Part shown: one piece after another, positions 28,057 through 37,032 of the stretch
Layout: the number at the start of each line of letters is the position of its first letter
How positions within the stretch are numbered: position 1 is the first letter of the stretch
NCBI RefSeq assembly: GCF_900115705.1
Contig: NZ_FOXL01000003.1
Location: forward strand, 1-64,000
Direction: 5' to 3'
Length of the DNA stretch: 64,000 nucleotides
Source: Frateuria terrea
GTDB lineage: Bacteria > Pseudomonadota > Gammaproteobacteria > Xanthomonadales > Rhodanobacteraceae
Notes under the pieces: model-generated
The model's database searches: none
What the model was told of the DNA's origin: nothing
What the model saw: the letters and a program-made list of their open reading frames with translations, nothing else
Translations under genes and position numbers: made by a program

Positions 28057-29051
28057 GCCGCGCGCTCCCGCACGCTGCCCGCGCGCATCATCAGGACCAG
28101 CGCGAGCAGCAACATTGCCGCGCCCAGCGGCCAGCGGAACAGCTCATGGCGGGGGCGCAGCACCGGCCCGTGTTGCGGCATGGGTTCCAGCGCATCGATG
28201 GCGCGATAGGCCTCCGCCAGCGCGTGGGTGTCGGTGGCGCGGAAGAAGCGTCCGCCGGTCTGGTTGGCAATGCGCGTGAGCATGGCCTCGTCCAGGTCGG
28301 CGGAAGGATTGACCAGCCGCATGCCGAAGAAATCGGGCACGCGCATCTGCGTCGCACCGACACCGATGGTGTAGACACGCACGCCGGCCGCCTTGGCCGC
28401 CGCCGCGGCCTGCTCGGGCGAGATGCTGCCGGCGTTGTTGACGCCATCGGTGAGCAGGACCAGCACGCGCGCCTGCTGCGGCAGGCCCGCCAGCCGCTTG
28501 ACCGCTACCGCGATGGCGTCGCCGATGGCGGTCTCGGTGCCGGCCAGTCCCACCGCGGCACCCTTCAGCTGCGCACGCACCGCGCCGAGATCGTAGGTCA
28601 GCGGCGTGACCAGAAAGGCGCGGCTGCCGAACAACACCAAGCCGAGTTCATCGCCTGCCCGGCGCGTGATGAAGTCGCCGGCGATCGCCTCGACTGCCTC
28701 GAAGCGGCTGACGTCCTGGCCGGCCAGTTGCATGTCTTCGGTACGCATGCTGCCGGACAGGTCGATCGCCAGCAGCATGGCTCGCCCGCTGCGCTGCTGC
28801 GCCTGCGGCGGACCGACCCATTGCGGCCGCGCGGCGGCGGCGATCAGGCACAACCAGGCCAGCGCGAGCCACCAGCCGGCCGCGCCGCGGCCGGGGCGCC
28901 GCTCGATCGCCGCCAACGCGACGCCCGGGTGCGGCAGATGCAGCGCCTGGCCTGGCGGCAGGGGATGCAACCAGCGGCGCAGCAGCCATGGCAACGGCAG
29001 CAGCAGCACGACCCAGGGCCAGGCGAAGTCGGGCCAGCTGAAATCAGGCAC
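28053..29051 (-). CDS. batA: BatA-like VWA domain membrane protein
   Basis: 332 residues. An N-terminal helix pair (about 11-24 and 58-74), a VWA domain (about 92-290) and a C-terminal helix (about 308-325) match BatA. The MIDAS is intact: D97-L-S99-G-S101 in LLAIDLSGSMRTED, with later TGTETAIGDA and LLTDGVNNAG motifs. The frame is open much further upstream, but the family start fits GTG at 29051, overlapping the previous gene by eight bases. It likely binds BatB/BatD in the membrane under control of the MoxR ATPase. Confidence 0.88.
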   Translation of the reverse strand: MPDFSWPDFAWPWVVLLLPLPWLLRRWLHPLPPGQALHLPHPGVALAAIERRPGRGAAGWWLALAWLCLIAAAARPQWVGPPQAQQRSGRAMLLAIDLSGSMRTEDMQLAGQDVSRFEAVEAIAGDFITRRAGDELGLVLFGSRAFLVTPLTYDLGAVRAQLKGAAVGLAGTETAIGDAIAVAVKRLAGLPQQARVLVLLTDGVNNAGSISPEQAAAAAKAAGVRVYTIGVGATQMRVPDFFGMRLVNPSADLDEAMLTRIANQTGGRFFRATDTHALAEAYRAIDALEPMPQHGPVLRPRHELFRWPLGAAMLLLALVLMMRAGSVRERAA

Positions 29052-29538
29052 GCCGCGCCCTCCGGTTCTGCACGGCGAGCGCGGCGCACAGCCAGCGGCG
29101 CACCGCGGCCAGCGCCGCGCTGGTGTCGTAGGGCTGAGGCCGGTACATGGCCGGCTCCAGCGCGAGCAGCCGCTGCAGCGTGTCCGCATCGACCGGCGCG
29201 CGCGCCAGAGCCTCGCGCCAGGCCTCTCCACGCAAATGCGCGGCAGCCGGATCGTACAACCGCGCCACACGCCGCAGCAGCTGGTGCAGTCCCGCGGCCA
29301 GCGCCTGCGCATCGCCGGCATGGCACGTGGCCAACGCATCGACCTCGGCCAGGATGCCTGCGCGCGCACGACGCCGGCGACGTGCGCGCAGCCACAGCCA
29401 TGCGCCACTGCCGACCAACAGTAAAACCAGCGCCGCCAGCAACCACCATCCCGGTGCCGGCGGCCACCACGGCGGCGGCGGCGGCGGATGGATGTCGCGC
29501 AGGGCCGGTCCGTCCGGCGTTGGCAGGTGCCAGGTCAT
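29044..29538 (-). CDS. DUF4381 membrane protein of the bat operon
   Basis: 164 residues. A proline/tryptophan-rich N-terminus (HPPPPPPWWPPAPGWW) leads into one membrane helix (about 32-50, LLAALVLLLVGSGAWLWLRA), a strongly basic stop and a helical cytoplasmic domain. This layout is that of DUF4381 proteins, found in Bat/MoxR operons of gammaproteobacteria with no known biochemical role. Four bases overlap the DUF58 gene upstream and eight overlap batA downstream, so expression is tightly coupled. Confidence 0.85.
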   Translation of the reverse strand: MTWHLPTPDGPALRDIHPPPPPPWWPPAPGWWLLAALVLLLVGSGAWLWLRARRRRRARAGILAEVDALATCHAGDAQALAAGLHQLLRRVARLYDPAAAHLRGEAWREALARAPVDADTLQRLLALEPAMYRPQPYDTSAALAAVRRWLCAALAVQNRRARRA

Positions 29539-30467
29539 CGCGCCTGCCTCGCACCGAGCAAGGCCGTGATGGCCTCGAGCGGATCGGCCACCGTGTCGAT
29601 GCTGCGCCAGCGCAGTCCCAGCCCCTGGGCCAGCGCACCCAGGCGGGCCTGGCCGGCACCCAGCGCCCGCTGGAACTCAGTGCGCTGGCGCATGCCCAGC
29701 AGGCTGACTTCGCGGCGCCGGCCGGCGTGCTCGAGCGGATACCGCCCGGGTGGCGGCAATGCGAGTTCGAGCGCGTCGGCCACCACCAGGACGGCGACAC
29801 TGGCATGCCGGGTCAACTCACGCAGGCGACCGCGAGCCGCGTCGTCGCAGCTCATGCCATCGCTGATCAGCAGCACGCGGTTGGCGCCATGCAGGCGGCC
29901 ACCGCGCGCAAGCGCTTCGGACAGCGGTTCGGCCGCCTCGACAGCACGCGCGGCGCCGTCCCACTCGGACAGCGCCCCGCACAAGGCGACCGCACCACGC
30001 GGGCCGCCCTGCGGCTTGAGCAATTGCCGGCAACTGCCGAAGGCCATTGCGCCGACCCGCTCGCCGGCGCGCACCGCATACCAGCCAGCGATCGCCGCTG
30101 CGCGCGCGGCCTGCACCGATTTGAAGCGCACGCGGGTACCAAAGCGCATGCTCGCGTGAGTGTCGAGCAATACCAGCAGGCGTCCTTCGCGTTCTTCCTG
30201 GAACAGCTTGGTATGCAGCTCGCCACTGCGTGCGGTGAGCCGCCAGTCGAGCCGACGTACGTCATCACCGGGTTGGTAGACCCGCGACTCGGCGTAATCC
30301 ATGCCGCGACCGTAGAGCCGGCTCGAACGTTGCCCTGCGGCCAGCGCCCGGCTGTTGAGCGGCTGGGGCCGGACCCGGCCCACGCGCGCGCGCAGTGCGA
30401 TCAGCTCGGCGAGCGACACGCGGGCGCGACCATCGCCATCGGCACGCACGGGAACGGCGGGCATCAC
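29535..30467 (-). CDS. DUF58 (VWA-like) protein of the bat operon
   Basis: 310 residues. The hallmark DUF58 block GRGMDYAESRVYQPGDDVRR followed by LDW is present at about residues 53-76; a VWA-like fold with LLVLLDTHASMRFG follows. DUF58 proteins are almost always encoded beside MoxR ATPases and are presumed partners or clients. No membrane helix is evident, so it is probably cytoplasmic. It overlaps the moxR stop by four bases. A second methionine directly after the first is an equally possible start. Confidence 0.9.
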   Translation of the reverse strand: MMPAVPVRADGDGRARVSLAELIALRARVGRVRPQPLNSRALAAGQRSSRLYGRGMDYAESRVYQPGDDVRRLDWRLTARSGELHTKLFQEEREGRLLVLLDTHASMRFGTRVRFKSVQAARAAAIAGWYAVRAGERVGAMAFGSCRQLLKPQGGPRGAVALCGALSEWDGAARAVEAAEPLSEALARGGRLHGANRVLLISDGMSCDDAARGRLRELTRHASVAVLVVADALELALPPPGRYPLEHAGRRREVSLLGMRQRTEFQRALGAGQARLGALAQGLGLRWRSIDTVADPLEAITALLGARQAR

Positions 30468-31459
30468 GGCAGCGGCACGAGGTCCAGCAGGCGGTCGATC
30501 ACCTGGTCGCTGCGCACGCCCTCGGCCTCGGCCTCATAGCTGAGCAGCACGCGATGGCGCAGGACCTCGTGCACGACCCCGTGCACGTCCTCCGGCAACG
30601 CGTAGTCGCGCCCGGCCAGCCAGGCGTGCGCGCGGGAACAGCGATCCAGCGCGATGGTGGCGCGCGGGCTTGCGCCCCAGGCGATCCAGCGCTCGAGCTC
30701 CTGGCCGTAGCGGCCGGCATCGCGGGTGGCCAGCACCAACTGGGCGAGGTATTCCTCCAGCGCCGGTGCCATGTGCACAGCAAGCGCGGCATCGCGCGCG
30801 GCGAACACGTCGGCCTGGGTGAGCAACGCACGCGGCGGCGCGGCCGGGTGCAGCACGCGGCGGGCCTGCTCGCGGGCGAGCTTGAGGATGGCCAGTTCCG
30901 AGGCGGCGTCCGGATAGCCGATCGTGACATGCATCACGAAGCGGTCCAGCTGCGCCTCCGGCAGTGCGAAGGTGCCTTCCTGCTCGATCGGGTTTTGCGT
31001 CGCCATCACCAGGAACAGGTCCGGCAGGCGCCAGGTGCTGCGGCCGACGGTGATCTGCCGTTCGGCCATCGCCTCCAGCAACGCCGACTGCACCTTGGCC
31101 GGCGCGCGGTTGATCTCGTCAGCGAGCACGATGTTATGGAACAGCGGGCCTCGCTCGAACTCGAAACTGCCTGCCTGCGGACGGAACACGTCGGTGCCGG
31201 TGAGGTCGGCCGGCAGCAGGTCGGGGGTGAACTGCACGCGGTGGAAATCGGCTTCGATCCGCGCGGCCAATGCCTTGACCGCAGTGGTCTTGGCCAGCCC
31301 CGGCGCGCCTTCGACCAGCAGATGGCCATCGGCCAACAGGGCGATCAGCAGGCAATCGATGAGGTGCGGCTGCCCGATCACCTCGCGCTGCAGTTCCTCG
31401 CGCAGGTGTACGAAGGCCTGTTGCAGGCGGTCCGGCGTGGCGGTGTGCGGTGTGTCCAT
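30464..31459 (-). CDS. MoxR-family AAA+ ATPase
   Basis: 331-residue AAA+ protein thought to act as a chaperone that remodels or metallates VWA-domain partners. Motifs: Walker A EGAPGLAKTT (about 50-59), Walker B IVLADEINRAP, sensor 1 in LFLVMATQNPIEQEG and the C-terminal lid. The frame is open to 31555, but ATG 31459 gives the family N-terminus. It is first in a six-gene minus-strand operon in which every neighbouring pair overlaps, so all products are probably made in fixed ratio. Confidence 0.92.
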   Translation of the reverse strand: MDTPHTATPDRLQQAFVHLREELQREVIGQPHLIDCLLIALLADGHLLVEGAPGLAKTTAVKALAARIEADFHRVQFTPDLLPADLTGTDVFRPQAGSFEFERGPLFHNIVLADEINRAPAKVQSALLEAMAERQITVGRSTWRLPDLFLVMATQNPIEQEGTFALPEAQLDRFVMHVTIGYPDAASELAILKLAREQARRVLHPAAPPRALLTQADVFAARDAALAVHMAPALEEYLAQLVLATRDAGRYGQELERWIAWGASPRATIALDRCSRAHAWLAGRDYALPEDVHGVVHEVLRHRVLLSYEAEAEGVRSDQVIDRLLDLVPLP

Positions 31460-31585
31460 CGGCAATCCAAGGGGGCGACGCGGTACTGACCGCGACAACG
31501 GGCGGAAGTTTACGGAGGGCGGCGCAAGGGCCGCGTGTGCCGGACTGCATAGCACCCGGTCACCGGACTTGCCGCTGGCGGAAAC

Positions 31586-31615
31586 GAGAAAGGGCGGCCG
31601 AAGCCGCCCTTTCTC
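31586..31615. terminator. Intrinsic terminator downstream of pilQ
   Basis: GAGAAAGGGCGGC, loop CGAA and GCCGCCCTTTCTC form a perfect 13-bp stem just after the pilQ stop. On the minus strand the stem is followed by GTTTC. It ends the pilMNOPQ transcript and lies in the gap before moxR. Confidence 0.8.
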
Positions 31616-31635
31616 TTGCCTTGGGCTCTGCGTGC

Positions 31636-33885
31636 TTACTGCAATGTGTCGCTGAGGATCCGCGGCGTCACGAAGATAAGCAGCTCGGCCTTGCTGTTGT
31701 TCTTCACGGTGTGGCGGAACAACGCGCCCAGGCCGGGGATATCGCCCAACCCCGGGACCTTGCTGATGGTGTTGGCCTTGGTGATCTCATAGATGCCGCC
31801 GAGCACGACGGTCTGGCCGTTGTCCACCAGCACCGAGGTATTGATCTCGCGCGTGTCGATCTGCGGCACCTGGCCGCTGCCCGGGGCGTCGATGAACTTG
31901 GCCAGCGCGTCCTTCTTGACGTTGATCTTCAGGTACACGCGGCTGTCGGCGGTGATCGTCGGGGTCACGCGCAGCTCCAGCACGGCGTCCTTGAACTGCA
32001 CCGTGGCAGTGCCGCTGCCGGCGGCGCCGGTGGCGCTGTTCTGGTAGGTCACGTAGCCGATCTGCTGGCCCTGGCGGATCACGGCCTCCTGCTGGTTGGC
32101 AGTGATCACGCGCGGGCTGGAGATGACCTCGCCACGGCCTTCGGTCTGTGCGGCCGAAAGCTCCAGGTCGACCAGGTAATTGGCGCCCAGGATGGCCAGG
32201 CCGAAGCTGCCCATCGGATTGGCCGCCGGCAGGTTGACGTTGAAGCCGCCCGAGCCGGTCTGGTAGGTGGTCACGCCGCTCGCGTTGCTCGCGCCGGAGT
32301 TGTTGTTGCCGCGCTCGATCGCCAGGCTGGCCGCGCCGTTGGCGCCGCCCTGCGGGGCGGTGGTGATCACGTTGCCGCCGCTGGTGGTGTGCAAGCCCTG
32401 CACACCCCACTTCACGCCCAGCTCGCGGGTGAAATCGTCAGTCGCCACCACGATGCGCGATTCGATCAGCACCTGCTGCACCGGGCGGTCGAGCACGGTG
32501 ATCAGCTGGCGCAACTCGCGAATCTTGTCGGGCGTCTCGTTGAGCAGCAGGGTATTGGTGCGTTCGTCGAACGACACGCTGCCGCGCGGGGACAGGAAAC
32601 CGCGGGTGCCACCGGTCCCGCCACCGCCGCCACCGCTCTTGCTGCCGGTGGTCAACAGCTTGGCGATGTCGGCCGCCTTGCCGTAGCTGATCGGCACGTA
32701 GTCGGTGACCAGCTCGGCGGTGTCCTCGGCCTTCAGGCGCGCCTCGGCCAGGCTCTGCTCGTAGCTGGCCAGCTCCTGCTGCGGAGCGATCCAGATGACA
32801 TTGCCGTCCTGGCGCTTGTCCAGGCCCTTGGCGCGCAGGATCACGTCCAGCGCCTGGTCCCACGGCACGTTGACCAGTCGCAGGGTGACGCTGCCACCGA
32901 CGCTGTCGGCCACGACCAGGTTCTTCTTGGACATCTCTGCAATGAACTGCAGGGCGGCACGCACCGGGATGTCCTGGAAGTTGAAGGTCACGCGGGTGCC
33001 GCTGTAGACCGGCGGCTGGCCCTTGGCCAGCTTGCCGTCGGCGGCTGCATCCTTCTTGGGCGCGACCTCGACCACGTACTGGTCGGCGGTCTGGTAGGAG
33101 GAGGTTTCCACGTTGCCCTTGAAGGCGATTTCCATGCGCGCGCCGCCACCCATGCCGGCATGGGTGTTGATCGATTCCACCGGCGTGGCGAAGTCCAGCA
33201 CGTCCAGGCGCTGCGCCTGGCTGGCCGGCAGCGTCACGTGGCTCAGGTTGACGATCAGCTTGTCGCCTTCGCGACGCATGTCGGCATCGGCACCCGCACT
33301 GCTGAAACTGACCAGCACCCGGCCCTCGCCGTTCGGACCGCGGCGAAAGTCGATGCCGGAGACCGACGGGCCGTTCATGGCCGACGGCAGCGCCTTGGTC
33401 GGATCGATGGCCGAGGCGGTGGTGATGGTCTGCGCATCGCTGCCGTTGTTGACGGTCAGCACCAGGTCGTTACCGTCGACGCGCGTGCGGTAGGACGCCT
33501 CGCGCATCAGTTCGACCACCACGCGGGTGCGGCCTCCGGCCGACACCGCCGAGACACCGGAGGTCGAGCCCTTGCCGACGTCGAGATGGCGCTGGGCCGC
33601 GTTGGTGGTATCGGCGAAATCCACCGCGATGCGCGGCGGGTTGCCGGTGGTGAAGATGCGCGGCTCGGGCGGCGGGCCGCCGGCGAAGTTCATGTGCACC
33701 TCGACGCGGCCGCCAGGCAGCGTGTCGTAGCTGATTCCCTTGAGCGTGTTGGTGGCCGCCAGGGCATCACCCGTCCATGCCGCGGCGACCATCAGCAGGC
33801 CCATCAGGCAACGGCGTGCATGACGCATGGCTCGGCCCCGGACAGGTTGGAAGTGGTTGCTCATTACGTCAGCCCCTGTGTTCAT
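31636..33885 (-). CDS. pilQ: Type IV pilus secretin PilQ
   Basis: Forms the outer-membrane ring through which the type IV pilus passes. It has 749 residues. The signal sequence ends about residue 43 (AAAWTGDALA). Two AMIN domains for peptidoglycan binding follow (about 45-270), then an STN-type N0 domain near FNFQDIPVRAALQFIAEMSK, an N1/KH-like domain, a Gly-rich loop (SGGGGGGTGG) and the secretin core ending VPGLGDIPGLGALFRH and LLIFVTPRILSD. The start at 33885 overlaps the pilP stop like the other junctions of the operon; ATG 33864 has a better ribosome site (AGGGG) and is a fair alternative. Confidence 0.94.
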   Translation of the reverse strand: MNTGADVMSNHFQPVRGRAMRHARRCLMGLLMVAAAWTGDALAATNTLKGISYDTLPGGRVEVHMNFAGGPPPEPRIFTTGNPPRIAVDFADTTNAAQRHLDVGKGSTSGVSAVSAGGRTRVVVELMREASYRTRVDGNDLVLTVNNGSDAQTITTASAIDPTKALPSAMNGPSVSGIDFRRGPNGEGRVLVSFSSAGADADMRREGDKLIVNLSHVTLPASQAQRLDVLDFATPVESINTHAGMGGGARMEIAFKGNVETSSYQTADQYVVEVAPKKDAAADGKLAKGQPPVYSGTRVTFNFQDIPVRAALQFIAEMSKKNLVVADSVGGSVTLRLVNVPWDQALDVILRAKGLDKRQDGNVIWIAPQQELASYEQSLAEARLKAEDTAELVTDYVPISYGKAADIAKLLTTGSKSGGGGGGTGGTRGFLSPRGSVSFDERTNTLLLNETPDKIRELRQLITVLDRPVQQVLIESRIVVATDDFTRELGVKWGVQGLHTTSGGNVITTAPQGGANGAASLAIERGNNNSGASNASGVTTYQTGSGGFNVNLPAANPMGSFGLAILGANYLVDLELSAAQTEGRGEVISSPRVITANQQEAVIRQGQQIGYVTYQNSATGAAGSGTATVQFKDAVLELRVTPTITADSRVYLKINVKKDALAKFIDAPGSGQVPQIDTREINTSVLVDNGQTVVLGGIYEITKANTISKVPGLGDIPGLGALFRHTVKNNSKAELLIFVTPRILSDTLQ

Positions 33886-34424
33886 TTGTCGCCGAGCCCG
33901 ATGCTGGCCGAACGTTCCATCCAGCCGCCATTGCCATTGGAGACCAGTTCGACCAGGTCGATATGGTCTTCCGCGATATCCACGATCCGGCCGTAGTTCT
34001 GCCCCATGTATTCATTGCGATGGACACGATGGATCACGCCACCGGGGTCTTTCACCAGCGCTTCCATGCCGACGCCGGTGCCGACCGTGCCGACCATCTT
34101 CAGGCTGTCCAGCGCGAACATCTCCAGCGGCTCCTTGGACCGGCCCTCGTCCGGACGGGGCCCGCTGGTCGAGCTGGTGGGCTGCATTTCCGCCGTGCTT
34201 GCGCTGAACGGATCGCGCTTGCCTTCGTCGGAATACTGGAAGGTCTCGAAGGTCTTGATGACCGGCAAGGGTGGGATCGGTGTCCCTTTCTTGCTCTTCT
34301 CCTGTGCGACCCAGTCGCGCAGGTCGGACATGCCCCGGGTGCAACCGGCCAGCACCAGCAGTGCGCCGAGCATCAACACCAACCGCGCAAAGTGGCCAGG
34401 CCTGATGGCAATCAACCTGCTCAT
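33882..34424 (-). CDS. pilP: Type IV pilus alignment lipoprotein PilP
   Basis: 180-residue inner-membrane lipoprotein that links the PilN-PilO platform to the PilQ secretin. The lipobox is VLAGC with C28. The disordered linker includes RDPFSAS, and the C-terminal beta domain contains FALDSLKMVGTVGTGVGMEA and DHIDLVELV, as in PilP homology domains. It overlaps pilO upstream and pilQ downstream by four bases each. Confidence 0.93.
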   Translation of the reverse strand: MSRLIAIRPGHFARLVLMLGALLVLAGCTRGMSDLRDWVAQEKSKKGTPIPPLPVIKTFETFQYSDEGKRDPFSASTAEMQPTSSTSGPRPDEGRSKEPLEMFALDSLKMVGTVGTGVGMEALVKDPGGVIHRVHRNEYMGQNYGRIVDIAEDHIDLVELVSNGNGGWMERSASIGLGDK

Positions 34425-35083
34425 TTATGCCCCCTTGCCTTGCCCTTCGCGGGCTTGCTCCCGGTCTCGTTGTCTTCCAGGTAGCGGTAGGTCTTGACCG
34501 TGCCCTGCAGCACCAGTTGTCCACCGGGTGGCGGCTCGCCGTTGGCGCCGAGGGGCTGCTGGGTGGACAGCGAAACATCGTGCATGGTCAGGATCACCAC
34601 GCGCGGCAACGAGGCCACGCCGCTGATGAAGTTGCCGAACTGGTGGTAGGTGCCGACCATCTTCAGATTGATCGGTTCTTCGGCGTAGAAGTCCTTCGGA
34701 TGCTCGCTGCCCGGATCGAACACCTGGATCTCCAGGCCGGAGGCCAATGCCGTTTGCGAGATATCCACCAGCAGTTCGGGCATCTCCGTCTTGCTGGGCA
34801 GCTGGCGCAGCAACTGGCGCAGCATGTCCTGCATCTCGTCAAGCTGCTGCTGCAGCGCCTCCAGGTTGACCGACTTGGCCTGCTTCTGGGTGAACTCCTG
34901 CTTGAGCGAGTCCTCCTTCGAGGCCAGGCTGGTCAGCGAGTCCTGCTGGTCGCTGACGAGCAGGTACCAGCCCAGGAGCACAACGATCAGGAACACCAGT
35001 ACGGTGAAGAAGATCTTGATCGACTTCGACCAGCCACCGATGTTGTTGCGGTCGAGGCTGCGCAATTCATCGAAGAACTTCAT
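34421..35083 (-). CDS. pilO: Type IV pilus assembly protein PilO
   Basis: 220 residues. A short cytoplasmic N-terminus, one membrane helix (about 24-45, IKIFFTVLVFLIVVLLGWYL), a coiled coil (about 50-95) and a ferredoxin-like periplasmic domain with SGLEIQVFDPGSEHP and GNFISGVASLPRVV. It dimerises with PilN and binds PilP in the inner-membrane alignment complex. ATG 35083 overlaps the pilN stop and is chosen although the frame is open to 35281. The C-terminus is basic (GSKPAKGKARGHK). Confidence 0.93.
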   Translation of the reverse strand: MKFFDELRSLDRNNIGGWSKSIKIFFTVLVFLIVVLLGWYLLVSDQQDSLTSLASKEDSLKQEFTQKQAKSVNLEALQQQLDEMQDMLRQLLRQLPSKTEMPELLVDISQTALASGLEIQVFDPGSEHPKDFYAEEPINLKMVGTYHQFGNFISGVASLPRVVILTMHDVSLSTQQPLGANGEPPPGGQLVLQGTVKTYRYLEDNETGSKPAKGKARGHK

Positions 35084-35723
35084 TTGCCGCCCCCCCCGCT
35101 GACGGCCGCGGCATTGGGTGCCGCCGCCGCAGGCTTGCCATTCCCCTGCAGCAATACCGGCGTCTTGGCCTGCTCCTCCTCGCTGGGCTGGCTGAGCTTC
35201 ACGTTCAGGCCAAAGGTGTAGGGCATCCGACCGGAGCGGTACTTGATCTCGGTCTTGTCCAGGTCGGCGCCGGCCATCCACGGCGAGGCATCGAGGTTGC
35301 GCATGTACTCGGCCACGCTGGCGTTGGACTGTGCAAGACCGGAGAGAACCATCGAATCGCCATTCTGTTTCATGCTGGTCAGGCGCACGCTGGAGGGGAT
35401 CGTCTTCACCAGCTCATCGAAGAGGTGGACCATCTGCGAACGGTTGGCCTGCAGCTGCTCGATGATCTGCTTGCGCGCGAGCAGGCGCTGGCGGACCTTC
35501 TCGAGGTCCTTGATCTTGGCGATGCGCTCGTCCAACTGCTTGATCTCGCCCTGCAGGTAGGCGTTGCGCTCGTTCTGGTTGTCGATGCGCAGGTTCATCC
35601 AGAACACCCACAGCAGCACGACCACGACCGCTGCCGCGAGGGCCGCGCCCAGCTGCAGGAAGAATTCCCGCTCACGCTGCTTGCGCCGCTCGGCGCGCCA
35701 GGGAAGTAGGTTGATGTGTGCCA

Positions 35724-35724
<1 letters not shown>
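35080..35724 (-). CDS. pilN: Type IV pilus assembly protein PilN
   Basis: 214 residues. The hallmark N-terminus is MAHINLLPWRAERRKQRERE, where the INLLP motif binds PilM in the cytoplasm. One membrane helix (about 26-45), a coiled coil and a periplasmic ferredoxin-like domain follow. The C-terminus is Pro/Ala/Gly-rich. ATG 35724 overlaps the pilM stop codon by one base (TGATG), so the start is well supported even though the frame is open further upstream. Confidence 0.94.
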
Positions 35725-36995
<1,271 letters not shown>

Positions 36996-37032
36996 CGACG
37001 TTGTTTTGACTTGAGTCTCGCTCTTCCAAACC

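Noticed and set aside
32590-32650. Glycine-coding GCC-rich tract that looked like a simple repeat
   Set aside because: Encodes the glycine-rich loop inside PilQ; normal for the protein.
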